Origin: Physocladia obscura
Taxonomy: Eukaryota > Chytridiomycota > Chytridiomycetes > Chytridiales > Chytriomycetaceae
Length of the DNA stretch: 17,912 nucleotides
Direction: 5' to 3'
Assembly: GCA_027596945.1 (NCBI GenBank)
Contig: JADGJH010000487.1
Coordinates: forward strand, 1 to 17,912
The notes below the pieces were generated by a model, which saw only the letters and a list, made by a program, of their open reading frames with translations, was not told the DNA's origin and searched no databases. Within the stretch, counting starts at the first letter, position 1. Every line of letters starts with the position of its first letter. Below, piece by piece: positions 1 through 10,181 of the stretch. Position numbers and translations under genes: made by a program.

Positions 1-110
1 ACAAAGTTTGACAAAACAAATACCTAATGCTTAAATGAAGAAGTCCTTTATAAGGATTTCTGATAAGGGTTTTGTTTCATTAAGAGGAATTCTAAGAACT
101 TCATGTGGTC

Positions 111-688
111 TCACAGTGGATTCTCACAAGGAATTCCATTTTGCAAAATCTCTCCAATATTTTTGAAACTAAATCCATTTTTGCTCTTCCAATTTGGGTA
201 ATCATCAACCCAGATCTTGCAATCAGAATAAGTAAATAGCACAGTTTGCCCCATAGTCAAAGCTTTGACAGAACAAGAGTTCAAGCTGTCTTTGTGTCAC
301 TTGAGAAAATTTGCCATCCATCCATCTGGATTCCATTCCTTTGCCCCATAAAGCTCAGCATACTCTTTTCTTACAATAATTAAAAAATCTGATGGATGCA
401 TGGGGCTGTGAGACATTGATCTGGCCTCCAATAAAGCCACAGAACACTGCTCTGTGTAATCAGGGAATAGCTGCTTGCCATGCACTCGATCAGGATGCTT
501 CAAAATTCTGTTATAGATACCTCTAACTTTGTTTGCATTAATACCATTGATAGTCACGACTTCTATTGCAGCAGTACGCTGTTTTGTGCCATTGTTGATT
601 CGATGTTCGACAGCTTGAAAAAGTCGTCAAGCATAGGCCTGTGTATTCTGTAAGCTTGTAGATACTTTGGCTTTGGTCTGGTCTTCAT
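111..688 (-). pseudogene. Broken helix-turn-helix ORF, probably a transposase remnant
   Basis: Minus-strand reading starts at an ATG at 688-686, shifts frame near a T5 run at about 608-616, stays open to a TGA at 299-297, and continues in the same frame to a TGA at 113-111. The middle part (about 557-300) has the look of a CENP-B/Tc5-type HTH: a helix with LLEARSMS, then HPSDF, YAELYG, and WNPDGWMANFLK. The residue lost at the 297-299 stop sits where the family usually has the R of FLKRH, and TGA differs from CGA by one base. No DDE catalytic core is visible. The left edge of the window cuts the element, so the rest may lie outside. It could instead be a host gene fragment; I do not recognise the exact family. 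The HTH reading is inference from pattern only. Confidence 0.4.
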
Positions 689-838
689 ATCTTATATCAA
701 AAGAAAAAAACATGATTATATATCTTATTTCAACAGATATGTGTCTTTTTTGAAGGGTTGTTCTGGTTCAAAAATCATTTTTTGGTTGGGAAAAAATTGT
801 TGACTCAATTCGAATTTGGAACAAAAACAGTAAAAAGC
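689..838. other. Short AT-rich spacer and 5' flank of the deubiquitinase gene
   Basis: This holds the region between the broken HTH ORF (minus) and the first ATG of the deubiquitinase (plus). The two face away from each other. I see A and T runs but no recognisable core promoter element. Confidence 0.35.
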
Positions 839-3765
839 ATGAACACTCAAATAAACACCAATGGCGGAGCGACGGGGCAGTTTCTCGGCAAAAACATCAG
901 CCAATACGCCAATGCAAACATAAACGACGAATCGACTGCGCGGTGTGGCCGTCGACGCGGGGGTCACGAATGGGTGATAGTTTCCACTAGTTTTGCGCTG
1001 GAACAAACGCGTCTTTTGTGCCAGGTGCGTTTAAACTGAAACAGTGCGGAAGTTTTCCCGATAACAGTCAAACCAATATCTCGGCGCTGTTTTAATCTGT
1101 CGATCCCCGGCGTTATATTGCATTATTACACAGAACTGTGCCCTCCACGCGCAACTCAGCCCTGATACCCGTGAACTGAGTCGAAACTGCATAGTACAAA
1201 CAATCGCTTGTCACCATCTGCATGCATTTTCTTCCACTGGTCAAAACCTCGTTACTCTCGTGTGTTGTTCATGTACTGAAGCCACTTCGCTGCTTCTTCG
1301 CAAACAGTCCCTTCCTCAAACTCTCATTGACAAAGTCTTTGCGGGAAAAAATATTGACGCACGGCTCGAACTATTACATGTATTATCTAACATTACCAAA
1401 CGCTTCTTATTCAGTGGTGCAGCCGGAAAACCTATCAATTCTAAAAACCCAAAATTTATCGAAGATATTGGTTATACAACAGATTCAATCATTGGAATAA
1501 TGTCTCACATTGGATTTAAATTTAATTCAGATGACGGCTTTTTTTATCCAGTTAGTTCGAAATTAGTCGATTATGATTATTTTTTCTTACTCAATCAATA
1601 CATTTTTTATATTTCCAAACTAGATTGCTCATACTGATTTATGTTTAAATGCTGAATCTCTTCCAGGTACAGATACTCAGTATTTTGCAACGCTTGCGAT
1701 ATATGAAGAGCTTCTTCTGCTGGAATGGAACTTGAAAATAGCAATGCAACGGATTAACAATGATCCCAGCCCTGTCGATTACAATGCTGGGCCAAAGATT
1801 TTTTTTTCATGGCTTGGTGTCGAAGGTTAATGCTTTATTTGCTTCTAATTCTATTATAACTCAAATTCAGCGCCGAAACGTGCTACGTCTGACAGATTTG
1901 ATGAGTTTCAAGTTCCACTTCTAGAGCTACATTACACGCGTCTTGGATGTTTAGATGACGTATCTGATGAAATACTGAAGCAAGTGTTCTTGAAGCAACT
2001 CGAAGATAATCCAAAATCAAAAAGCTTATACCTTGTATGCTTTTTATTGTTTTTTATTTTATTCATTTTTATTATTTTATGATATTGCTTCATATAATAA
2101 TTTTTTTCTTTTTCTTTTTTGGTATTTAACATGTTACCAGGACTCTCTCATTCAAATTGCAAACTCTCGTAATTCATACTCACTGTCAGAATTCATTGCC
2201 ATGGAAAGAACCACGCGAAAGCTGCATACTAGCGACGAATTAATTTCTGCATATACGCTCTTGAAGCTTCCTGTTCCACCATTGCAAAATTTGGACGCAT
2301 CTCCAACGCAAAAACTTGCTGCAAAAAACTTAGTCGAAATTTTCACTGTTTGCGCAACAGAATCTCCATTTCTCATTGATGATTTACGCGCAGCAGTTAA
2401 AATTGTAGCAACAGAGGAAGGATATGAGGATGTCATCGAGTTATTTTTGGAAACTGGGTCCACACCGTCTTCATGGACGCCAGAATCGTTCGAATCAACA
2501 CCAGATTTGATTCCAGATATTAATCGGTAAAGAAATTGACAGAAAAAAGTAAATAAAATCGCGAGTAACTTCCTTTTAGGCCGATCGGGCTCCAGAATTT
2601 TGGCGTATTGTGCTACTTGAATTCACTTGTGCAGTTTTATGCTACCATCAAGCCGTTGCGTGAGGCTGTTTTACAAGTTAGCGACACTAACGAAAAATCG
2701 GTTTTTCTTTTGCATCTGAAAACAATTTTTGCCGGACTTTCGTTTTCCCCAGCCAATATATCTAGTATAGCTATTGATCGCGCTTTTGCTGTCGCAGTAC
2801 TGAGCGGAAATATCGCAAACAGTGCAACCGCATCATTGGCAGATCAAAATATTATACCTGTTGCTGACTCAATGGATTTTGAAGGACCTAATCCAACTGC
2901 TGGAGATGTTTTGTTGAATGTTCAGCAAGATTGCGGTGAATTTATGGATGTGTTTATGGAAATGGTGGAGAAAGGATTCAAAGCTCTTGGAGATGATTCA
3001 AATGCACATAAAATCAAAGAGTTGAGTATTATTTGTTGGATTTTTTTCTTTTTTCGTCCAAATACATCCCACAGCTTTCTGAACAAAATGCTCTCATTTC
3101 TTTAAGACTATTTTTCGGAAAGACTGTGCAAACGGTACAGTACAAGACAATCCTCGGAATTTCTCACAGTGACACAATGAATGATGAGTTCTTGTATCTA
3201 ATTGTTAATCTTGCAAAAGACCTTCGTGAATCGCTGGATGCATATTTTTCGCCAATCACTGTGGATTATGAGAAGAAGAAAGCACTAAAAACCATTCGCG
3301 TCAAAGAATTACCTCCAATATTGACTATCAAATTGAGAAGAGTTCAATACGATTTAGAAAAGAGGATTGCTGTAAAATCTAATGAGTTTGTGCAATTTCA
3401 AGATGAAATTTCTTTGGAACAGTTTCGTATTTTCACTCTCTTGTATTTTATTGACTTTTTTTATTATTTACAGATATTTTCTTCCTCCGGACAATCTACG
3501 AACCAGAAACTACAGAATTCACGCTGTACTTCAACATGAAGGTGAAGCGTCGTATGGCCATTACCGCATTTTTATTCGTGATTATAAAGTGGAAGGAAAA
3601 TGGTTTGAATATAACGATGCACGGGTTACTGTTGTGAATGATCCGCAAAATACAATTTTTGGAGATACAAGTGTGCGTGCTGGAAACGCTTATTTTCTTG
3701 TTTACGTTGATTCAGAGAGATTAGGGGACGTTGTGGAAACTTTTTATCGAAAAATTGAAAAGTGA
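839..3765 (+). CDS. UBP2: Ubiquitin carboxyl-terminal hydrolase, Ubp2-like
   Basis: This is a cysteine protease that removes ubiquitin from proteins; yeast Ubp2 trims K63 chains and opposes the Rsp5 ligase. Proposed exons are 839-1024, 1134-1550, 1681-1825, 1871-2034, 2141-2526, 2580-3020, 3107-3442 and 3474-3765, giving 788 aa with all phases matching. The N-terminal third has a Cys/His cluster (CHHLH then CCSC, exon 2). A middle region (YTRLGCLDDVSDE, then repeated helices) resembles the Ubp2 N-terminal region. The USP core follows: Cys box GLQNFGVLCYLNS with nucleophile C444 and oxyanion N439, QQDCGEF near residue 547, His box SYGHY with H721, and the closing AYFLVYV. The usual GNTC is GVLC here. 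It is shorter than yeast Ubp2 (about 1270 aa). The least certain parts are exon 1 and the 31-nt last intron. The USP family is sure; Ubp2 membership is likely from the N-terminal region and the FTIKPLR-like text after the Cys box. Confidence 0.88.
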
Positions 3766-4562
3766 AAATGCTTTTGTATTTTGATAATTTAGAGCTATGT
3801 TGGATTTTCTGTATTCAAATATGACAGTTAGCCCATAGTTCTACATCCTGAATGCAAGTTGATTGATTTTGAGTATCCCCAGAACTTTTTGCAGGTTCTG
3901 AACGTACATTTTGAAAATCAAAACCTGTTGTACATTAAGCATACAGAACACAAAAACCAGTAGTATCACACCCCACTACCAATTATTTGCTACCCTGCCG
4001 CTCCTGGTAAGTCCTATGTAGCTCCTTAGTGTATCATACTTGCTCTTTGTGCACCCTTCTCACTATTATGTTACTATGATCAACCACCTACAACTTCAAT
4101 TTTTGCTTTGGTGCTCTGACTTTCGCTCTTAAGCTCACTGATTGACACTCTGAAACTTTGAATTTGTTTTTTTTTTCCATTTTTTTCATGTTTATGTCAA
4201 GTTCTGCTTTGAATTTTTACTTGTTTTCCATTCAGAATAATGTCTGTTTATGAAACTTTTTTTTTATATTTTTTAAATTTTTTATATTATCAACATAGGC
4301 TCGTATGTTGAACGTATGGCCGTATAAAACAGTCATCAATTTTTTAATTTATTTGTTCATAACTAAAGCAGTTTATAAAATTTCACTTCCAAACTTTACA
4401 GTCAAGCTTTTACTTTGGAAAAGTATCAGATTCATATTTTTTTGGATTTTTTTCAAGCTCGTGTTTGAAATAAAAGGCTCCGTACGTTCAATGCACGTTC
4501 ATTTTCATTTTCTGGGCCTTGTTCTGACAAAGTTTGAATTGCTTGCTCTTCGAAAAAGGAAA
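3766..4562. other. AT-rich intergenic region and paladin 5' flank
   Basis: No supported gene lies here. It holds a small perfect inverted repeat (CAGAAC at 3880-3885, GTTCTG at 3895-3900, 9-nt loop) and long T-rich tracts around 4165-4190 and 4258-4285. From 4305 on, the frame of the next gene is open without a stop. The 86 codons before 4563 are AT-rich and read as hydrophobic stretches, more like 5' UTR than protein. Confidence 0.5.
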
Positions 4563-7500
4563 ATGAGCCAGACACCTGAACGGCCATTCAGCACGAACAG
4601 ACCTCCGCTTGCCTCATTCCCGGTAGCATCGACTTTAAATACGCGTAATGTGTTTATTGGAACGCGATCAGCGTCAGCATCAATGAGCAGCAGTTTGGAT
4701 ACGGCAAAAGGAATTATAAACACCAACAACGACAATAACAACAATAACAACAGTAATTACAACAGCATAACCAACGGATCTGCACCCGTTCCTGTTTCTT
4801 TGTCGCCATCAATTGCAAACTTTGAAAGTGGTCCGCGACGCCGATCGTTTGGTTCAAGAAGTGACTTGGCTCAGCTCTTGGCAATGCGGGCAACACCGTC
4901 ACCCTCACCATCGCATTCGCCAAACAACAACAATCGTCTCTCTTCATATAAGTCGCAATCGCCGCATCAGCAGCAACAGCAGAGCAACCAACAAAGCAAT
5001 GCTAATCAGCAAATTCAGCAATTAGAAAAACAGCACCAATCCCATCTGAGTCATCTGCATGCCCAACGCTCACAACCTCGCGTTGTTGGATTGGCGCGCG
5101 TCTATTCTGCTGCACACGCGTCCCCTTCGCCAAATGCAAGCTCCGAAAATATTACAAATGTTTACGGAACTCTTGATACCGAGGGTCAAAGCCCGCCCTC
5201 GACTTCAGCATCACACTATTTGCCGCGTCATCCGCTTAATCCAAGTGCATCCGACGCGAATTTATTTGAACGCAGCCATTTGCATAGTTTCAACTTCAAT
5301 AATACGAACAACAGTAACAAAAATACCGACAAAAACAATAATAATCCCACTCTCACCCTCAGCCAGCCTCCACCGAATCCACTACAGCAACTTGCTGCCA
5401 TAACTACATCAGTGGTGCGCAATCGTACCGGTGCTGTTCTTGCCCGCTCAACAATAATCAAATCAGACCTTTTCGACAAATCTGTCAACATGAACCTCGA
5501 CTTTCACCTTCAAGGAGCTCCTAATTTTCGTATGACTGAATACAATATTTGCGGCGTAGCGCAGCCAACAGCATCCGGCATTGCAACAATTCTCACACTC
5601 TTAAAATCGAATCCTGAAGCCCGCTCAAAAAAAACGACCCTCTTTATTTGCGCCAGAGAAGAACCTGTTATTTACATAAACTGGCGTCCATTTGTTCTTC
5701 GTGACGCTGATTCTCCCTTCCAAAATATTAAAACCTTCCAGGGAATTTCTGGCGCACGTCTCGAACAGCTTGAAGCTCGTCTGAAAGAAGATATTGTTCG
5801 CGAATCTAAAAAACACGGAAATATGTTTCTTGCTCATGATGAAATCGAATACGGCCGTATTGTTCCGAGCTGGGTTGCTATAGAAGATATTATGACCACT
5901 AAAGACGTGTTTACTGCTTTGCAAGCTAAAAATTTTCGGGTTGTCTATCATCGTATTCCCATTTCCCCGGAACAGTCGCCCGAAGACAAGTATCTCGATG
6001 AATACGTTGCAGCAATTAAGCTTTGTCATCGTGACGACTATGTTGTTTTCAATTGTGGAATGGGCGTCGGCCGCAGTATGTATTGAGAAGTGCAAGTTGA
6101 CAAAGCGAGATGTGTTTTTATTTTATATTTTATACTGAGGAGTATTCATCATTCGTTAACAGCTACGTTTGCCATGACGGTCGCTATGATTTTAAGACGT
6201 ACGCGCCAAATGGCAGAGACAGAACCAGATATCATTACACCTGGTGGATCTTGGTTGGACACATTGTCATCGTCTTCAGAATCATCAACAGAACCATTTT
6301 TTGTTGACGAAACCGATCGACAAAATCGCGCAATGCTGAGGCTTGTATATATCCTGGAACGAGGTTTATCGAATAATATCAACCCACGATCTGCAATTGA
6401 TTGGGCAATGGCGCGTGGGCCACTTATTGAAGATTTGAAGAATGCTGTTTTGGGAAATTATCAGTATATTCAACTGTTAACAAGCCTTTTGCATCGTGGG
6501 ACTGAGAGTAAGCGCATTTTGGATGAGGCCATTGATAAATGTAAAATTAGAAAGATTGTTGTTTTTATTATTATTTATAGCATGGCATATCTTGTTATTT
6601 TCAGGCGATGTTATGATCAATCTACGCGAAGTTATTCTTCTACACCGAGTCCAGTATTCAAACACCGGTGACGCTCAAATTCTTGAAAAGGCTTTGGGCT
6701 GTCTTGAGCGATACTTTTTTCTTCTTTCTTTCTGCTCATACGTGATTGAATCCAGCGATCTGGCACTTGATACTACCTTTTTTCAGTGGCTGGATGGACG
6801 TCAAGAAATCCGTAGAATGATGGACAGTATTACCAAACGTGGCATGAGATTGCAAGTTTTCAAGCCAGTTGAGGACTTGTCATTGTTTTCAAATGAGGGC
6901 CAGGGGCATATGTACATGGGGCGGCACAGACCAATGGCAAATGAATTGGAATCATTTGTTATGAAAGTACGTCTTTTTTATTTTTATTTTTTTTTTGCTT
7001 TGTATATGGTTTAATTTCGATAAAAATAGTGGAGGCATGGATCTGTTCTTGTCCAACACACGATTTTAAAGGTTGATCAATGGGTTACTGAATCACAAGA
7101 AACTCCTGCACTGATTGATGGAACTTTGAACTTCAGGAAAATTCCAAATTGGTCTGTGTATGGTGAGAAAAAATTATATTTTTTGATTTTTTCATTGTTT
7201 TCAATTTTCTGTAGGTGTTGCGCAACCAACCATTCAGGGACTTGTAAATATCATGAAAGCTTTGACCGCAACAGATGGTTCTGTAAATCCCAGTATTCAC
7301 TCGAAAAAAGCTGTTTGCTGGATCAATTTACGAGAGGAGCCAATCTGCTATGTCAATGGTAAGAATGAACTATTCAAAATAAACTCTAAAATCAACGATC
7401 AGGACAAGCATATGTGTTACGGGATAAGAATTTCACTTTGCGAAATACAAAAGCATATTCTGGAATCGCTTCGTCAAGACTTGAAGATATTGAAATTCAA

Positions 7501-10129
7501 CTGAAAGAAGATGTGATTTCTGAACTTCGAACTTTTGAATCGAAAATCTTGATTCATACTGAAACTGCCGAGAATATCATTCATCCAGTTTGGGAAGAAT
7601 GCACTCCTGAATATGTACTTACTGCACGTGAAGTTGTCGAGCTACTCACAAATGAAGGATACCCGATTGAATATTACCGTGTTCCATTGACAGCTGAAAG
7701 AGCACCGGATCCTGCTGAAATGGATGATTTAGTTCACATTTTCTCTTCAATCGATTTGCAAAACACTGCCATTGTCCTGTAAGTTTGCTGAACCCAGACT
7801 ATTAAAAAAATTAAAAATTATCAAAACATGTACACCAAAAAAAGTAATTGCCAAGTAGGTTTAGGAAGATCCACTGTTGGAACCATTGTTGCGTCTCTTG
7901 TCTTGGATTGGCTCAAAGGACTTAAATCTTCGGACAACCTCAATGCATCTATACTTACAGACAAGCCTTCAGCAAATTTCAAGGCGCCTTTAAAACCACT
8001 GAACTACCAAGTAATTCATGCCCTAATTCGTGTTATTCGTAATGGCGCATCTTGCCGCCGCTGGGTTGACCAAACAATTGATGGTTGTTCAACACAAAAC
8101 TATCACATTCGCGAAGCGATTGAAATTTGGCGGAAAGTCGCCGAAAGCGAATCAAATGAAAGTCAACGGCGTCGAGCCGTTCGAAAAGGCCTTGCCTGCT
8201 TGCGCCGCTACTTTTCACTAATCGCCTTTGCTGCATACCTCGACAGCAAATCAAATCACACGGAAGGCAGTGAGCTGGAGTCGTTCAAAAATTGGGTGAG
8301 CGGACACCAGGAGTTTGAAACGATGCTGGAAGAAATGGAGCAAGGAGGGTTTAAAAGCTTAGTTCCAGTAGAGCATTTAATGCCTGGAGATGGAATCGCC
8401 TTGACTAATGAGGTTATCAATGTAGTTGATGGTAGAAATGGAGCTGTTCTTGCAAAGCACACAATTTTAAAGGTGGATGTTTTCCCTGGAGCGCAGAAAC
8501 TTTCGTTACTTGAACGAGTAGATGGTTAGTTTTGTTCGCGGGTTTTGCTTTCTTGAATTTCTTTCCCTTTTTTTCTCATTTAATTTTTAATTTTTACCTT
8601 GTTCAGGTGCTCCAAATTACAGGAAAATCTCATTGCTCGATATTTTGAATTCCATTGGTTATTATCCTAAGACACATTCCGTCGATGGTAGGAGTGTTTA
8701 TGGTATTGGGATGCCAACAACAGATGCTATCAAAAATACATTGAACAGATGTAATGCGGGACCTGGTGGAACTGTAAAAGTATTGTGGACTTCGTTGCGT
8801 GAGGTAATTTTTGGTCAAATCTTTTCTATTCTTTTGTTTCTTATATTTTTTTGAATTTATTCCAAAAACAAATTTTTCAGGAACCTGTAATTTATGTAAA
8901 AGGTATGACTGTTTTTCAACCATTAGGTTTTCTTATTTATTTTATTCTTTTTTATTTCTTTTTAGGACGTCCCTTTGTTTTACGTTTATTTCAAGAACCA
9001 ATGAAGAATCTCGAAACGACTGGCATTATTAGGGAACGCGTTGAGCAAATGGAGGAGCAAATGAAATCAGATTGTAAGGCAGAATTAGAGAGATATGGAG
9101 GAAGGCTTTTGTTGCATGATGAAGAGATGATTGGATCTGGATTCTCAATAGTAGTGAGTGACTGAGACATACATGTTTATTTTTAGTTTTAAAATAACTT
9201 CAGCCCATTTGGGAAACATGTTCTGTGGATGACATAAAAACTTCACTTGAAATTTATCAATCAATCATTGCCGAAAACTATCGTGTTGATTATAAACGCG
9301 TTCCAATGTAAGAATAAAATTGAAGATTTATTAAAACTTTAACTTAAATAAAATAAAATTCAAGCACTGATGAGCAAGCACCAATCCCTGCTGTGTTCGA
9401 TGAACTTGTTGAAAGACTTACTGGTCTTGAAGAAAAAAGTGAAGCTGTCTTCAACTGCCAGATGGGGTTCGCACCCTTTTTTATATGCTATTCAATTTTA
9501 ATATTTCTTTCTTAATAGTCGTGGTCGCACAACAACGGGGATCGTCATTTCTTGTTTGCTCCAAATGATTGTCGGAAACAAAGATCTTTTGCATAACCCA
9601 TCTTTCTTGTTTCCCAATGAACTGGCCGTTTCCCCAACACCATTTGGACCGAGTGGAATAATGACTGAAATGGATAGCGATCGAGAACGCTACAATGCTG
9701 GTGAATATAAGATCATACTTCAATTAGTTGCTGCATTGGACCATGGGCGACTGGCTAAAAAACTTACTGATCGTGCGATCGACAAGTGCGAGCATTTACA
9801 GAATTTGAGAATTGCTATTTATGATTATAAACTGAGACTGAATGCTTTGGAGGAAAATACTCAGAAGGTGCTATTTGTATTACTGTAATTTTTGTTGTTA
9901 TTGAATTATTAATTAATGATATTTTTTGTAGTGGTTGGCCTTGAAAGCCATCAGTCTAAATTATCTTATGCGTTATTTTTATCTGATTGTCTTTGCTGAA
10001 TATTTGATTGAAGAAGTCAGTGAAACAGCAGAATGGCCTGCTAAGCCAAAGCAAACGTTCACCAAATGGCTGGAAGATAGAAGGGAGATTTTGAATATCG
10101 GCAAGCTCAAAAGTCAAACCTTAGAATAA
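4563..10129 (+). CDS. PALD1: Paladin-like protein with three PTP-like phytase modules
   Basis: Exons are 4563-6075, 6163-6540, 6605-6966, 7030-7162, 7215-7358, 7403-7778, 7845-8524, 8607-8803, 8881-8902, 8966-9153, 9204-9307, 9365-9466, 9519-9867 and 9932-10129, giving 1581 aa with all phases consistent. Residues 1-280 are Ser/Asn/Gln-rich low complexity. Three homologous modules follow. Each opens with a G(A/S)VL..(S/H)TI(I/L)K.D line (about 288, 755, 1168), then APNFR/IPNW, a G.(A/P)QPT-like turn, REEP..Y, RPFVLRD, and a phosphatase loop: NCGMGVGR (C498-R504), NCQVGLGR (C971-R977), NCQMGRGR (C1397-R1403). Helical segments with LRRYF..IAFA.YL follow each loop. Vertebrate paladin is about 850 aa with two such domains and is reported as a phosphoinositide phosphatase. 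Activity and substrate here are unknown; the acidic partner residues were not checked. The start at 4563 has a good AAA-ATG context just before the low-complexity region; an in-frame ATG at 4305 is less likely. Confidence 0.94.
4718..5030 (+). repeat. Asn/Gln triplet-repeat tracts inside the paladin coding region
   Basis: AAC/AAT triplets near 4718-4765 encode an Asn-rich run, and CAG/CAA triplets near 4965-5030 encode a Gln-rich run. A second Asn-rich patch lies near 5298-5345. All stay in frame, so they are low-complexity coding sequence in the disordered N-terminus, likely variable in length between strains. Confidence 0.8.
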
Positions 10130-10130
10130 A
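10125..10130 (+). promoter_or_regulatory. Possible poly(A) signal overlapping the paladin stop codon
   Basis: AATAAA spans the last coding bases and the TAA stop of the paladin gene. Because the next ATG is only 52 bp beyond the stop, a signal in this place would let the first transcript end before the kinase coding region. In an AT-rich genome the hexamer can occur by chance. Confidence 0.3.
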
Positions 10131-10181
10131 TGCTGTGTTTGATTTTCTGCCTCAAAGCATGAAGATTTTTCTCCACAGAAA

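Noticed and set aside
725..1039. Minus-strand open frame of 93 codons antisense to deubiquitinase exon 1
   Set aside because: It lies opposite the plus-strand exon, has no recognisable motif, and has the composition expected of a shadow frame.
3880..3900. Small hairpin CAGAAC..GTTCTG as a terminator or RNA gene
   Set aside because: Six-bp arms are expected by chance in 800 bp, and no other RNA gene feature is present.
4714..4947. Cys-rich minus-strand frame that resembles a small secreted peptide
   Set aside because: The Cys run is the antisense reading of the Asn/Gln triplet repeats of paladin.
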